Positions 1 to 7,630 of a DNA stretch of 36,547 nt are shown piece by piece. Position numbers and translations under genes: made by a program. The DNA comes from an uncultured bacterium (GTDB lineage Bacteria; Patescibacteriota; Minisyncoccia; UBA6257; UBA9933): NCBI GenBank assembly GCA_913009635.1, contig CAJVXI010000009.1:1-36547 (forward strand). The letters are read 5' to 3'. Each line of letters starts with the position of its first letter. Within the stretch, counting starts at the first letter, position 1. A model generated the notes under the pieces. It worked only from the letters and a program-made list of their open reading frames with translations. It did not search any database and was not told where the DNA came from.

Positions 1-238
1 CGGACTTTGCCTCTAAAATCACGAAAGGAAATCCTTTTTCATCAAGAAACAGAAAATCTATAAAGCCGTTTTTTGTTTTTTCAAAATTGTGGCCGAGCGT
101 ATCAATATCTTTTTCCGATATTTTTACACCATACTCTAGGGCTATGTTTGCCTCGCCTTTTTCATTATTAAAAAATCTCCAACCAGCCCTTTGGAGTAAT
201 TCGTTGATTTTGATTCTAGCTTTTGCTTCTTTTTGCAT
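1..238 (-). CDS. Type I restriction endonuclease subunit R (HsdR-like), N-terminal fragment, runs off window start
   Basis: Minus-strand translation from ATG at 238: MQKEAKARIKINELLQRAGWRFFNNEKGEANIALEYGVKISEKDIDTLGHNFEKTKNGFIDFLFLDEKGFPFVILEAKS. HsdR N-terminal style with a PD-(D/E)XK-like 'GFIDFL...FVILEAK' motif. Missing from the ORF track because it is partial. Confidence 0.75.
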   Translation of the reverse strand, partial: MQKEAKARIKINELLQRAGWRFFNNEKGEANIALEYGVKISEKDIDTLGHNFEKTKNGFIDFLFLDEKGFPFVILEAKS

Positions 239-362
239 AATTTATTTCATCAAATTATTTCGCCATAGATGGATAGGCAACCGCAACACCAAACGCGTCT
301 GGGACTTTTGCTTTTTCTAAAAATATCCGTCATTTTCCCCAGAGTTATTTCTTTCCGTCTTT

Positions 363-1544
363 TTATCTTTTCTTGGCGCGCGCATCACGAAACGTATCGT
401 CAAAGATTTCATAATAATCCGCATAGATGTATTTCTGGCCATAATCAGCATCACCAAGTGGCTCAAGAATCTTCAAGCTCTTGAGTCGTTCAATAATATT
501 ATACGCTCCTTGCGGAGAGAATCCTGTCCATTTCATTATTTCCGCCACGCCCACAATCGGCTGACTGAAAAGCTTGCGTACTATTTCCAAAGTAGATTCA
601 GCTGATTTTTTGCCAAGCTTTTGCATTTTGGTAAAGTCATGGTCGCGTAGAGCAGTAATTTTTGTGCATGTCTCAATAGAAGAATCAGCGATTTCCGTCA
701 CGCCCTCAAGAAAAAACTCAAGCCATCCATCGATATTCGCATTTTCGTCATGATATTCCTGCAATTTTTGGTAATACAGTTTTTGGTGTTTTTTGAAATA
801 ACTTGAAAGATAAAGCACAGGCAGTTCCAAAAGTTTTGCGTGATGAATATGCATGGCAATAAGTATGCGTCCTGCGCGGCCGTTGCCGTCCGTAAATGGA
901 TGGATAGTTTCAAATTGCGCGTGTAGAAACCCCGCCTTTACAAGAGAAGGGTATTCATCTTTGGTATGGAAAAATTTTTCTAAATGATCAAGCGATTTGT
1001 GCATATCTTCAACATTTGGCGGCACAAATGACGCATCTGTCGGAGTTTTTCCGCCAATCCAATTTTGTGAACGTCGAAACTCACCAGGATACGCATGTTG
1101 GGTTGATCGCGCGCCAGTCATTAGCTTTTTATGAATTTCTTTTATAAGCCGCAGAGAAATTGGCAGAGTTTCTGTTCTCTTGATGCCATAATTTACCGCT
1201 TCAACGTAATGAATAATATCGTCTACATCCGGATGCATGCGGGATTTTTCTTCTGTAACCGAAGCGGCAACCGCGTCTTGCAAGGTAGCTTTGGTGCCCT
1301 CTATTTGACTGGAATATGCCGCATCTTTTTTTATAAACATTAGAAGAAAAAAATCCTTATCCGGCAAAAGCCTTGTGATGCCATCGAGCTTGCCTACCAA
1401 TCTAATGGCCTCTTCATTCTTTTTATAGAGCTTTGGACTAATGGGAAAACCATCTTTTGGAGGGAAATCAAAAGGAGTAAAGGATTTAAATCCTTCTTTT
1501 TGTTGAATATATCGGCCAATTTTTGGTTTGTTGATGTTGCTCAT
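363..1544 (-). CDS. Fic family protein (Fic_N + Fic core + C-terminal winged helix)
   Basis: Fic core motif HPFTDGNGRAGR; N-terminal inhibitory-helix-like SSQIEGT; C-terminal wHTH-like segment VGVAEIMKWTGFSPQGAYNIIERLKSLKIL. Confidence 0.93.
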   Translation of the reverse strand: MSNINKPKIGRYIQQKEGFKSFTPFDFPPKDGFPISPKLYKKNEEAIRLVGKLDGITRLLPDKDFFLLMFIKKDAAYSSQIEGTKATLQDAVAASVTEEKSRMHPDVDDIIHYVEAVNYGIKRTETLPISLRLIKEIHKKLMTGARSTQHAYPGEFRRSQNWIGGKTPTDASFVPPNVEDMHKSLDHLEKFFHTKDEYPSLVKAGFLHAQFETIHPFTDGNGRAGRILIAMHIHHAKLLELPVLYLSSYFKKHQKLYYQKLQEYHDENANIDGWLEFFLEGVTEIADSSIETCTKITALRDHDFTKMQKLGKKSAESTLEIVRKLFSQPIVGVAEIMKWTGFSPQGAYNIIERLKSLKILEPLGDADYGQKYIYADYYEIFDDTFRDARAKKR

Positions 1545-1569
1545 AGTAATATCAACATTATATGCTATT

Positions 1570-1600
1570 TAGTTGATGTTTGCAAGTCGAATATCAACTA
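1570..1600. promoter_or_regulatory. Candidate operator upstream of fic: TAGTTGAT-N15-ATCAACTA
   Basis: Perfect 8-bp inverted repeat; additional half-sites (TTGATGTT at 1531, ATCAACAT at 1551) between it and the fic start. Confidence 0.45.
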
Positions 1601-1716
1601 AATTTTAAAACCGACTTTTTTAAATCGATTTCTAATTTCTTAAATAATTCTTTCATATTCACAATTTTAGTATATCTTTAATTGTATTTTCGTACAATCA
1701 ATAATGATTGCGGTTG

Positions 1717-1740
1717 AATGGCTCATCGCGTTGAGCCATT
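1717..1740. terminator. Hairpin AATGGCTCA-tcgcgt-TGAGCCATT, possible terminator or small repeat
   Basis: Perfect 9-bp stem in an intergenic region. Confidence 0.4.
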
Positions 1741-1961
1741 TATTATTTAAGAGTATAAAAACGCCTTGTCTGATTTCTCCGGATTTGACGCGAAATTTGA
1801 CGCAATTAAATCCAACCTTTTGGAGCTATAAGAATTAGGCGGTTATCCACAGCTTTAATGTCTTTTTTGGTAATTTAAGGTATAATTAAATAGATAACAA
1901 TTTTAAAAAGGTCGAATACAATAAACTTATCGCGAAATTTAGCGAAAAATATTATTGAATT

Positions 1962-2639
1962 ATGACAATTCAAAATTGGACAGATATAATTGTAAGTTCT
2001 CTTCAAAATCTTTGGGGGACAGTAGCTGGTTTTTTACCGTCACTTATCGGAGCTTTAATAGTATTTATTATTGGCTTGGTGGTGGCAGCCGTATTGGGCT
2101 CTTTAGTTGAGCGATTAATTAGCGCTCTTAAAATAGATTCAGTTCTTAAGAAGCTTCGTTTTGGTCCCTATTTTGAACGAGCTGGTCTTCAGATTAATTC
2201 AGGCCGGTTTGTAGGTCGTTTAGTTTATTGGTTTTTGGTTATCGCCTTTATTTTAGCAGCTTCTGATATTTTAGGATTTTGGGCGCTTTCAAGTTTCTTA
2301 ACTGATGTCTTAATTTATATCCCGAATATTATTATTGCTGTTTTGATAATGTTGACGGCAGTGGTCGTGGGGTCTTTCCTAAGGTCATTGGTTAAAGCTT
2401 CGGTAACCGCATCCAAACTACACGCTTCAAAATTTTTAGGAACTCTTACTTGGTGGTCAGTAATAATCTTCGGTCTTCTTGCTGCTTTAACTCAGCTTGG
2501 TATTGCCGTTGCTATTATTAATACACTGATTACTGGTTTGATAGCGATGATTGCCTTAGCTGGCGGTATTGCTTTCGGATTGGGCGGCAAAGATTATGCT
2601 GCTTCTCTTATAGAGAAACTTAAACGAGAAACTGAGTAA
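1962..2639 (+). CDS. Small-conductance mechanosensitive channel-like / conserved TM-helix protein
   Basis: Multiple TM helices; C-terminal 'LAGGIAFGLGGKDYAASLIEKLKRE' typical of TM_helix/MscS-related proteins. Confidence 0.75.
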   Translation: MTIQNWTDIIVSSLQNLWGTVAGFLPSLIGALIVFIIGLVVAAVLGSLVERLISALKIDSVLKKLRFGPYFERAGLQINSGRFVGRLVYWFLVIAFILAASDILGFWALSSFLTDVLIYIPNIIIAVLIMLTAVVVGSFLRSLVKASVTASKLHASKFLGTLTWWSVIIFGLLAALTQLGIAVAIINTLITGLIAMIALAGGIAFGLGGKDYAASLIEKLKRETE

Positions 2640-2664
2640 AATAAACTTCAAAGTTTAAAAATCT

Positions 2665-2690
2665 AAAAAGAGCGCTAAAGCGCTCTTTTT
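2665..2690 (+). terminator. Rho-independent terminator
   Basis: AAAAAGAGCG-ctaaag-CGCTCTTTTT. Confidence 0.8.
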
Positions 2691-2764
2691 GTTTTTTACC
2701 AAATAGTGCTGTAATTTTAAATTAAAGTTGACTATTGGGCTTGATTTTTATTATTATAAATTAA

Positions 2765-3979
2765 GTGAAAGATAGAATCTTAAATAATTTAATTAAAAAA
2801 GAAATTAATCGTCAGCAAAAGACGATTAATTTAATTGCTTCTGAAAATTTTGTTTCTCCAGAAATTCTAAAAATTGTCGGTTCTCCATTAATGAATAAAT
2901 ATTCAGAAGGATACGCGACAAAAAATAGGCGTTATTATCCAGGGAATCAATATTATGACAAGATTGAGAATTTAACTATTAAAAGAGCCAAAGAGGCCTT
3001 TAAATTAGGAAAGAATTGGCATGTTAATGTTCAATCGTATTCCGGCTCTCCGGCTAATTTGGAAATTTATTTTGCTTTAATGAATTTTGGTGATGTTTTA
3101 ATGGGAATGGCTTTGGCTAGCGGAGGGCATTTAACGCACGGTCATAAGGTAAATTTTTCAAGTGCCGCTTATAAAGTAATTCAATACGGAGTTGATGAAA
3201 AAACCGGATTAATAGATTATAAAGAAGTTGAACGATTAGCAAAAAAATATAAGCCAAAAGTTATTGTATCAGGCGCAACAGCTTATCCGCGTAAAATTAA
3301 TTTCAAAAAATTTAGTGAAATAGCTAAAAAAGTTAACGCGTATCATGTGGCGGATATTTCTCATATTGCCGGTTTAATTGTTACTGGTCTTCATCAATCT
3401 CCTTTTCTTTATAGTGATGCAGTAATGACTACAACTCATAAAATTTTACGCGGTCCACGCGCTGCTATAATTTTTTGCAAAAAAGAATTAGCCAGTAAAA
3501 TTGATAAAGCGGTTTTTCCGGGAATGCAGGGCGGGCCCCACAATAATACAATTGCCGCAATCGCTGAAATGTTTTTTGAGACAAAGCAGTTGAAATTCAA
3601 AAAATACCAAAAACAAATTATTAAAAATGCTCAAGTATTGGCGGAATCGTTAAAGAAATTGGGTTTTAATTTGGTTACGGGCGGTACTGATAATCATTTA
3701 ATGTTGATTAATCTTAATAGTGACGGATTAGTAGCGGAGAAAAAATTGGAAAAAGTCGGTATTTTAGCCAATCGTAATTCGGTTCCTGGGGACACTAAAC
3801 CTTTTAGACCTTCCGGGTTGCGCATTGGTACTCCGGCAATTACTACAATGGGAATGAAAGAAAAAGAAATGTGTCAAATCGCTGAATGGATTTATCGAAT
3901 TTTAGTTAAAAATGAATCTCAAAATAAAATTAAGAAAGAAGTAGAAAAACTCTGTCTCAGATTCCCGTTATTAAATTAA
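2765..3979 (+). CDS. glyA: Serine hydroxymethyltransferase
   Basis: INLIASENFVSPEIL, NKYSEGY, NVQSYSGSPANLEIYFALM, PLP-lysine region TTTHKILRGPRAA, GMQGGPHNN. GTG start. Confidence 0.96.
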   Translation: MKDRILNNLIKKEINRQQKTINLIASENFVSPEILKIVGSPLMNKYSEGYATKNRRYYPGNQYYDKIENLTIKRAKEAFKLGKNWHVNVQSYSGSPANLEIYFALMNFGDVLMGMALASGGHLTHGHKVNFSSAAYKVIQYGVDEKTGLIDYKEVERLAKKYKPKVIVSGATAYPRKINFKKFSEIAKKVNAYHVADISHIAGLIVTGLHQSPFLYSDAVMTTTHKILRGPRAAIIFCKKELASKIDKAVFPGMQGGPHNNTIAAIAEMFFETKQLKFKKYQKQIIKNAQVLAESLKKLGFNLVTGGTDNHLMLINLNSDGLVAEKKLEKVGILANRNSVPGDTKPFRPSGLRIGTPAITTMGMKEKEMCQIAEWIYRILVKNESQNKIKKEVEKLCLRFPLLN

Positions 3980-3980
3980 T

Positions 3981-4006
3981 CATCGGTGCAGTTGACTGCA
4001 CTGATG
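3981..4006. repeat. Short palindromic repeat (GGTGCAGTTGACTGCACTGATG), copy 1
   Basis: Near-perfect palindrome; related copies near 4362 and 4898. Confidence 0.7.
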
Positions 4007-4068
4007 AAATTGATTATTCTAAAAAATAAAAACCCAAAGACATAATAAAAATTTAAAAGACATAAGAT

Positions 4069-4341
4069 ATGGTTAATGTCAGCAAAAAATATTTAGAGGA
4101 AAAATTAAAGAACAGAGCATGGGGCGATTTATTAAAACAAGTCAAGACAACAAAATCAATCAGCGATTTTGAAAATATTTTAGCCAAGCGATTAACTTCT
4201 AAAGAATTAATAATGTTGGAGAAGCGGCTGGCGATTGATTCTTTACTGCGCGCCGGTGTACGCCATAATAAAATTAAAAGGATTCTTGATGTTTCTTCGC
4301 ATACCATTACTTTTGTTAAAAGAAATTTAAAAAGAGGATGA
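4069..4341 (+). CDS. YerC/YecD-like TrpR-family DNA-binding protein
   Basis: TrpR-like helix-turn-helix: LTSKELIMLEKRLAIDSLLRAGVRHNKIKRILDVSSHTITFVKRNLKRG. Confidence 0.82.
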   Translation: MVNVSKKYLEEKLKNRAWGDLLKQVKTTKSISDFENILAKRLTSKELIMLEKRLAIDSLLRAGVRHNKIKRILDVSSHTITFVKRNLKRG

Positions 4342-4361
4342 TATGGAAATGGCAGGTGTTT

Positions 4362-4385
4362 TACTGGTGCAGTCAATTGCACCGA
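4362..4385. repeat. Short palindromic repeat, copy 2 (opposite orientation)
   Basis: ACTGGTGCAGTCAATTGCACCGATA; its reverse complement matches copies 1 and 3 more closely. Confidence 0.65.
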
Positions 4386-4397
4386 TAAAATTCATAT

Positions 4398-4874
4398 ATG
4401 AATAAAAAATATCTTATCGAAAAACTCCTAACAGAATTCCAAAAGCAAGCAGGAGAATTGAAAATTGGTTTTGAGTCGGCTTGTCAGTCCGCAATCGACG
4501 CTCCCGGAGCGATGCAATCGAAGTCAGACACAACTAAAAGCCAAATGAGCCGATTAGCGGACAATATTTTATTCTCGTATCAGCAAGTTCAGAATTGTAT
4601 TTCATCCATAAAAGAAAGGGGCTTTCATAAACAATGTGAAGAAGTTGAAATTGGCGCGGTAGTACAAGTAGAAGAAAATCAAAACGAGAATTATTATTTT
4701 ATTTTACCTACTAATTGCGGAGGACAACACATTGAATTAGAAGGGGAAAAGATAAGCGCGATATCGGATAAATCTCCAGTAGCGCAGGCGCTTCTTAATA
4801 AAAAAATCGGCGATGTAATAAAAATTAAAGTGCCGGCCGGCCTGCGCACCTTAATTATTAAAAACATTAAATAA
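4398..4874 (+). CDS. GreA/GreB C-terminal-domain-like protein
   Basis: C-terminal ISDKSPVAQALLNKKIGDVIKIKVPAGLRTLIIKNI resembles the GreA/GreB C-terminal domain; the N-terminus is less typical. Confidence 0.6.
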   Translation: MNKKYLIEKLLTEFQKQAGELKIGFESACQSAIDAPGAMQSKSDTTKSQMSRLADNILFSYQQVQNCISSIKERGFHKQCEEVEIGAVVQVEENQNENYYFILPTNCGGQHIELEGEKISAISDKSPVAQALLNKKIGDVIKIKVPAGLRTLIIKNIK

Positions 4875-4897
4875 GAACAATTAACTTTTAAAAATAG

Positions 4898-4918
4898 CGG
4901 TGCAGTTGACTGCACTGA
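4898..4918. repeat. Short palindromic repeat, copy 3
   Basis: CGGTGCAGTTGACTGCACTGA, same core as copy 1. Confidence 0.7.
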
Positions 4919-4942
4919 CAAGTATTTATATTATACTTACTT

Positions 4943-5821
4943 ATGCTTATGGAAAAAATTGACGGCGTTAAAATTGCCGAGGAGATAATCCAAAGATTAA
5001 AAAAACGAGAAAAGCCAAAAAAAATTTTAGCAGCTATTTTGGTTGGGGATAATTCAGAATCTTTAAGTTTTTTAAAACAAAAAGAAAAAATCGCTAAAGA
5101 ATTAAGTGTTGATTTCAGGATTTATAAATTTTCAGAAGATACTAAAAACGACGATTTACGTAAAGAAGTCGGTAAAATCGCTTCCTTAAAAAATGTTGGC
5201 GGAGTGATTATTCAATTACCATTACCAGATCATTTAAACAGACATTATATTTTAAACGTTATTCCTCGCGAAAAAGACGTAGATGTTTTAGGAGAACGGG
5301 CATTAGGAGCTTTTTATACCGGTAGAAATCCAATTTTACCTCCAGCTGTAGCAACCGTTGAAGAAATCTTAAATTCTAAATCCTATATTTTAAATTCTAA
5401 AAAAGTTGCGGTAGTCGGCGCTGGTTTTTTGGTGGGCAAGCCGGTTATTACTTGGCTTATGAGCCCTGTTAGGGGCGAAAAAGTAAAAGAATTGTGCGTT
5501 TTTAAAAGTGGAAGCGATTTATCTAAATTAAAAAATTTTGATTTAATTATTTCCGGTGTTGGCCAAGCTGGTATTATAAAACCAGAGATGTTAAAAGATA
5601 ATGTTGGAGTAATTGATTTCGGGTATAGTATAAAACAAGAATCAAGAATTATGAATAATGAATCAAGCAAAAAAATTTACGGAGATTTTGATGTTTCTCG
5701 TATTCAAGATTCAAGATTCAAGATTCATGCTTCAGGATTTTACACGCCCACGCCCGGTGGCACAGGGCCGATTTTAGTAGCGAAACTTTTTGAGAATTTT
5801 TATAATTTAAACGCCGATTAA
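4943..5821 (+). CDS. folD: Bifunctional methylenetetrahydrofolate dehydrogenase/methenyltetrahydrofolate cyclohydrolase, with repeat-derived insertions
   Basis: GGVIIQLPLPDHLN, KDVDVLG, VAVVGAGFLVGKPV, TPTPGGTGPILVAKL. Internal heptad-derived stretches ILNSKSYILNSKK, QESRIMNNESS, IQDSRFKIHAS. Confidence 0.95.
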   Translation: MLMEKIDGVKIAEEIIQRLKKREKPKKILAAILVGDNSESLSFLKQKEKIAKELSVDFRIYKFSEDTKNDDLRKEVGKIASLKNVGGVIIQLPLPDHLNRHYILNVIPREKDVDVLGERALGAFYTGRNPILPPAVATVEEILNSKSYILNSKKVAVVGAGFLVGKPVITWLMSPVRGEKVKELCVFKSGSDLSKLKNFDLIISGVGQAGIIKPEMLKDNVGVIDFGYSIKQESRIMNNESSKKIYGDFDVSRIQDSRFKIHASGFYTPTPGGTGPILVAKLFENFYNLNAD

Positions 5822-5849
5822 TCTTACGAGACTAAGTCTCGTAAGATTT
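5820..5849. repeat. Perfect palindrome AATCTTACGAGACT-A-AGTCTCGTAAGATT (folD/recA convergent intergenic; likely bidirectional terminator)
   Basis: 14-bp arms with a 1-nt centre; identical 30-nt string recurs inside a coding region at 29431-29460. Confidence 0.9.
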
Positions 5850-6858
5850 ATTTTGTGGCGGAAATTAATTTTTTCTTGATGTCATTAAGCAGCTTTTTGT
5901 CTTCTTTTAATTTTTCTCTGACCGCTTCGATACCAACTCCTAATTTTTGACCTTCAAAGCTGTAAGTGTTTCCTGATTTAGTAGTTACTCCGTGCTTGAT
6001 TGCCATATTTAAGATATCGCCTTCATAAGAAATGCCCTCGCCGTACATAATGTCAAATTCAGCGATTTTAAACGGCGACGCAACTTTATTTTTAACTACT
6101 TTTGCTTTAGTGCGATTACCTATAACATCCTCGCCTTTTTTAATTTGCGCGATTCGGCGCAAGTCAATTCTTACTGAAGCGTAAAATTTTAATGCTCGGC
6201 CTCCAGGAGTAGTTGTTTTTTCTCCATAACCCATCATCCCGATTTTTTCACGTATTTGATTGATAAATATTATTAAAGCGTTGTTTTTATGAGCAAGAGT
6301 CGTAAGTTTTCTTAATGCTTGGCTCATCATTCGCGCCTGTAATCCGATAAATTGTATTCCCATTTCGCCTTCAATTTCAGCTTTTGGCGTAAGAGCGGCT
6401 ACCGAATCAACAATAATTACGTCAATTATTCCGGAACGCACAAGATTTTCCAAAATATTTAACGCATCCTCTCCGCTGTCCGGCTGGGAAATTAATAAAT
6501 CAGAAATTTTTACTCCTAATTTTTTGGCGTAATCCGGGTCAAGCGCGTGCTCCGCGTCAATATAGGCGGCTTTACCTCCTTGTTTTTGAATTTCGGCAAT
6601 AGCATGAAGCGCTAAAGTGCTTTTTCCCGACATTTCCGGGCCAAAAACTTCCACAATTCTTCCAAGCGGAAAACCGCCGACTCCAAGAGCTAAATCAAGC
6701 GAAAATGAACCGGTAGAAACTATTGCTACATTAGCTTTTTTAACATCGCCTAATCTCATTATTACTCCTTCGCCGAATTTATCCTGCAATGATTCTAAGA
6801 GTTTATCTATACTTTCTTTCTTCTCTGGTTTTTTGTTTTCTTCTGCGTTTTTTTTCAT
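5848..6858 (-). CDS. recA: Recombinase RecA
   Basis: [17 protein letters not shown] (Walker A), [56 protein letters not shown]. Confidence 0.98.
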   Translation of the reverse strand: MKKNAEENKKPEKKESIDKLLESLQDKFGEGVIMRLGDVKKANVAIVSTGSFSLDLALGVGGFPLGRIVEVFGPEMSGKSTLALHAIAEIQKQGGKAAYIDAEHALDPDYAKKLGVKISDLLISQPDSGEDALNILENLVRSGIIDVIIVDSVAALTPKAEIEGEMGIQFIGLQARMMSQALRKLTTLAHKNNALIIFINQIREKIGMMGYGEKTTTPGGRALKFYASVRIDLRRIAQIKKGEDVIGNRTKAKVVKNKVASPFKIAEFDIMYGEGISYEGDILNMAIKHGVTTKSGNTYSFEGQKLGVGIEAVREKLKEDKKLLNDIKKKLISATK

Positions 6859-6884
6859 AAAAGTGTTCGCGAATTACAAATCTT

Positions 6885-6914
6885 TGCGAATATGGCGAAT
6901 TCGCTATATTCGCA
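6885..6914. repeat. 30-bp near-perfect palindrome upstream of recA (TGCGAATATGGCGAATTCGCTATATTCGCA)
   Basis: Self-complementary apart from one position pair that forms G-U in RNA; further GCGAATTA/ATTCGCTAAT units alongside. Confidence 0.75.
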
Positions 6915-6939
6915 GGTATTCGCTAATTAGTGATTACTC

Positions 6940-7575
6940 TCACGGTTGATATATTATTTGTCTCACGACTTTTACTTCTTTTCCCAGTAATTTTTTAATT
7001 TTAAATTCAATAGTATTAACGCCGGGTTGAAGAAAAATTTCTTTTTCAAATTTATTATCGTCATTAATAAAAATTTCTTCATTATTAATTGTTAATTTAT
7101 TTTGTTTATCAGTTTCACCGCTTAATGTTAAATTCTGTTCGTTTACAATAATTGTGGGAAAAGCTGGATTGGTAATTTCAATTTTAGGACTTCCTAATAA
7201 ATTGCTACCTTGCCAAGCTAAATAAATTATAACTAAAATCGCGAAAAATCCAAAAGTAAAAACTCTTTTTTTAAGGGGCTTTATTAAAAAGCGGTTGGAT
7301 GGGAGCTTATCATTTGCTCCAGAAGTTGTAATATTTTCATTTTTAAAAGTTTGCCAAAGCATTTCTCCGTCAATTTTTAAAATTTCAGCGATTTTCATTA
7401 AATAGCCGCGCACATAGGGAGTTGCGGGTAATTTTTTAAAATCAGCGTCATAAAGAGCCGTTAAATACATTTTTGGTATATCGGTGAGTTCTGCTAATTT
7501 TTCAATATTCAAACCGCGAATCTCCAGCGCTTCATGAAAAATTTCTGTTATATTTTTTGGAATATTATCAGTCAT
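6940..7575 (-). CDS. RodZ-like helix-turn-helix membrane protein
   Basis: N-terminal HTH (FHEALEIRGLNIEKLAELTDIPKMYLTALYDADFKKLPATPYVRGYLMKIAEIL), one TM helix, extracellular beta-rich domain. Confidence 0.75.
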   Translation of the reverse strand: MTDNIPKNITEIFHEALEIRGLNIEKLAELTDIPKMYLTALYDADFKKLPATPYVRGYLMKIAEILKIDGEMLWQTFKNENITTSGANDKLPSNRFLIKPLKKRVFTFGFFAILVIIYLAWQGSNLLGSPKIEITNPAFPTIIVNEQNLTLSGETDKQNKLTINNEEIFINDDNKFEKEIFLQPGVNTIEFKIKKLLGKEVKVVRQIIYQP

Positions 7576-7588
7576 AGTTAAGTTGTGT

Positions 7589-7630
7589 GTCGTAAGTCGT
7601 TAGTCGTTAGTTGTCAGTCATCAGTCATTC
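7589..7630. repeat. Degenerate heptad array GTCGTAA/GTCGTTA/GTCGTTA/GTTGTCA/GTCATCA/GTCATTC overlapping the ftsK 3' end
   Basis: Six consecutive 7-bp units; supplies the last FtsK codons (MTDD*). Confidence 0.75.
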
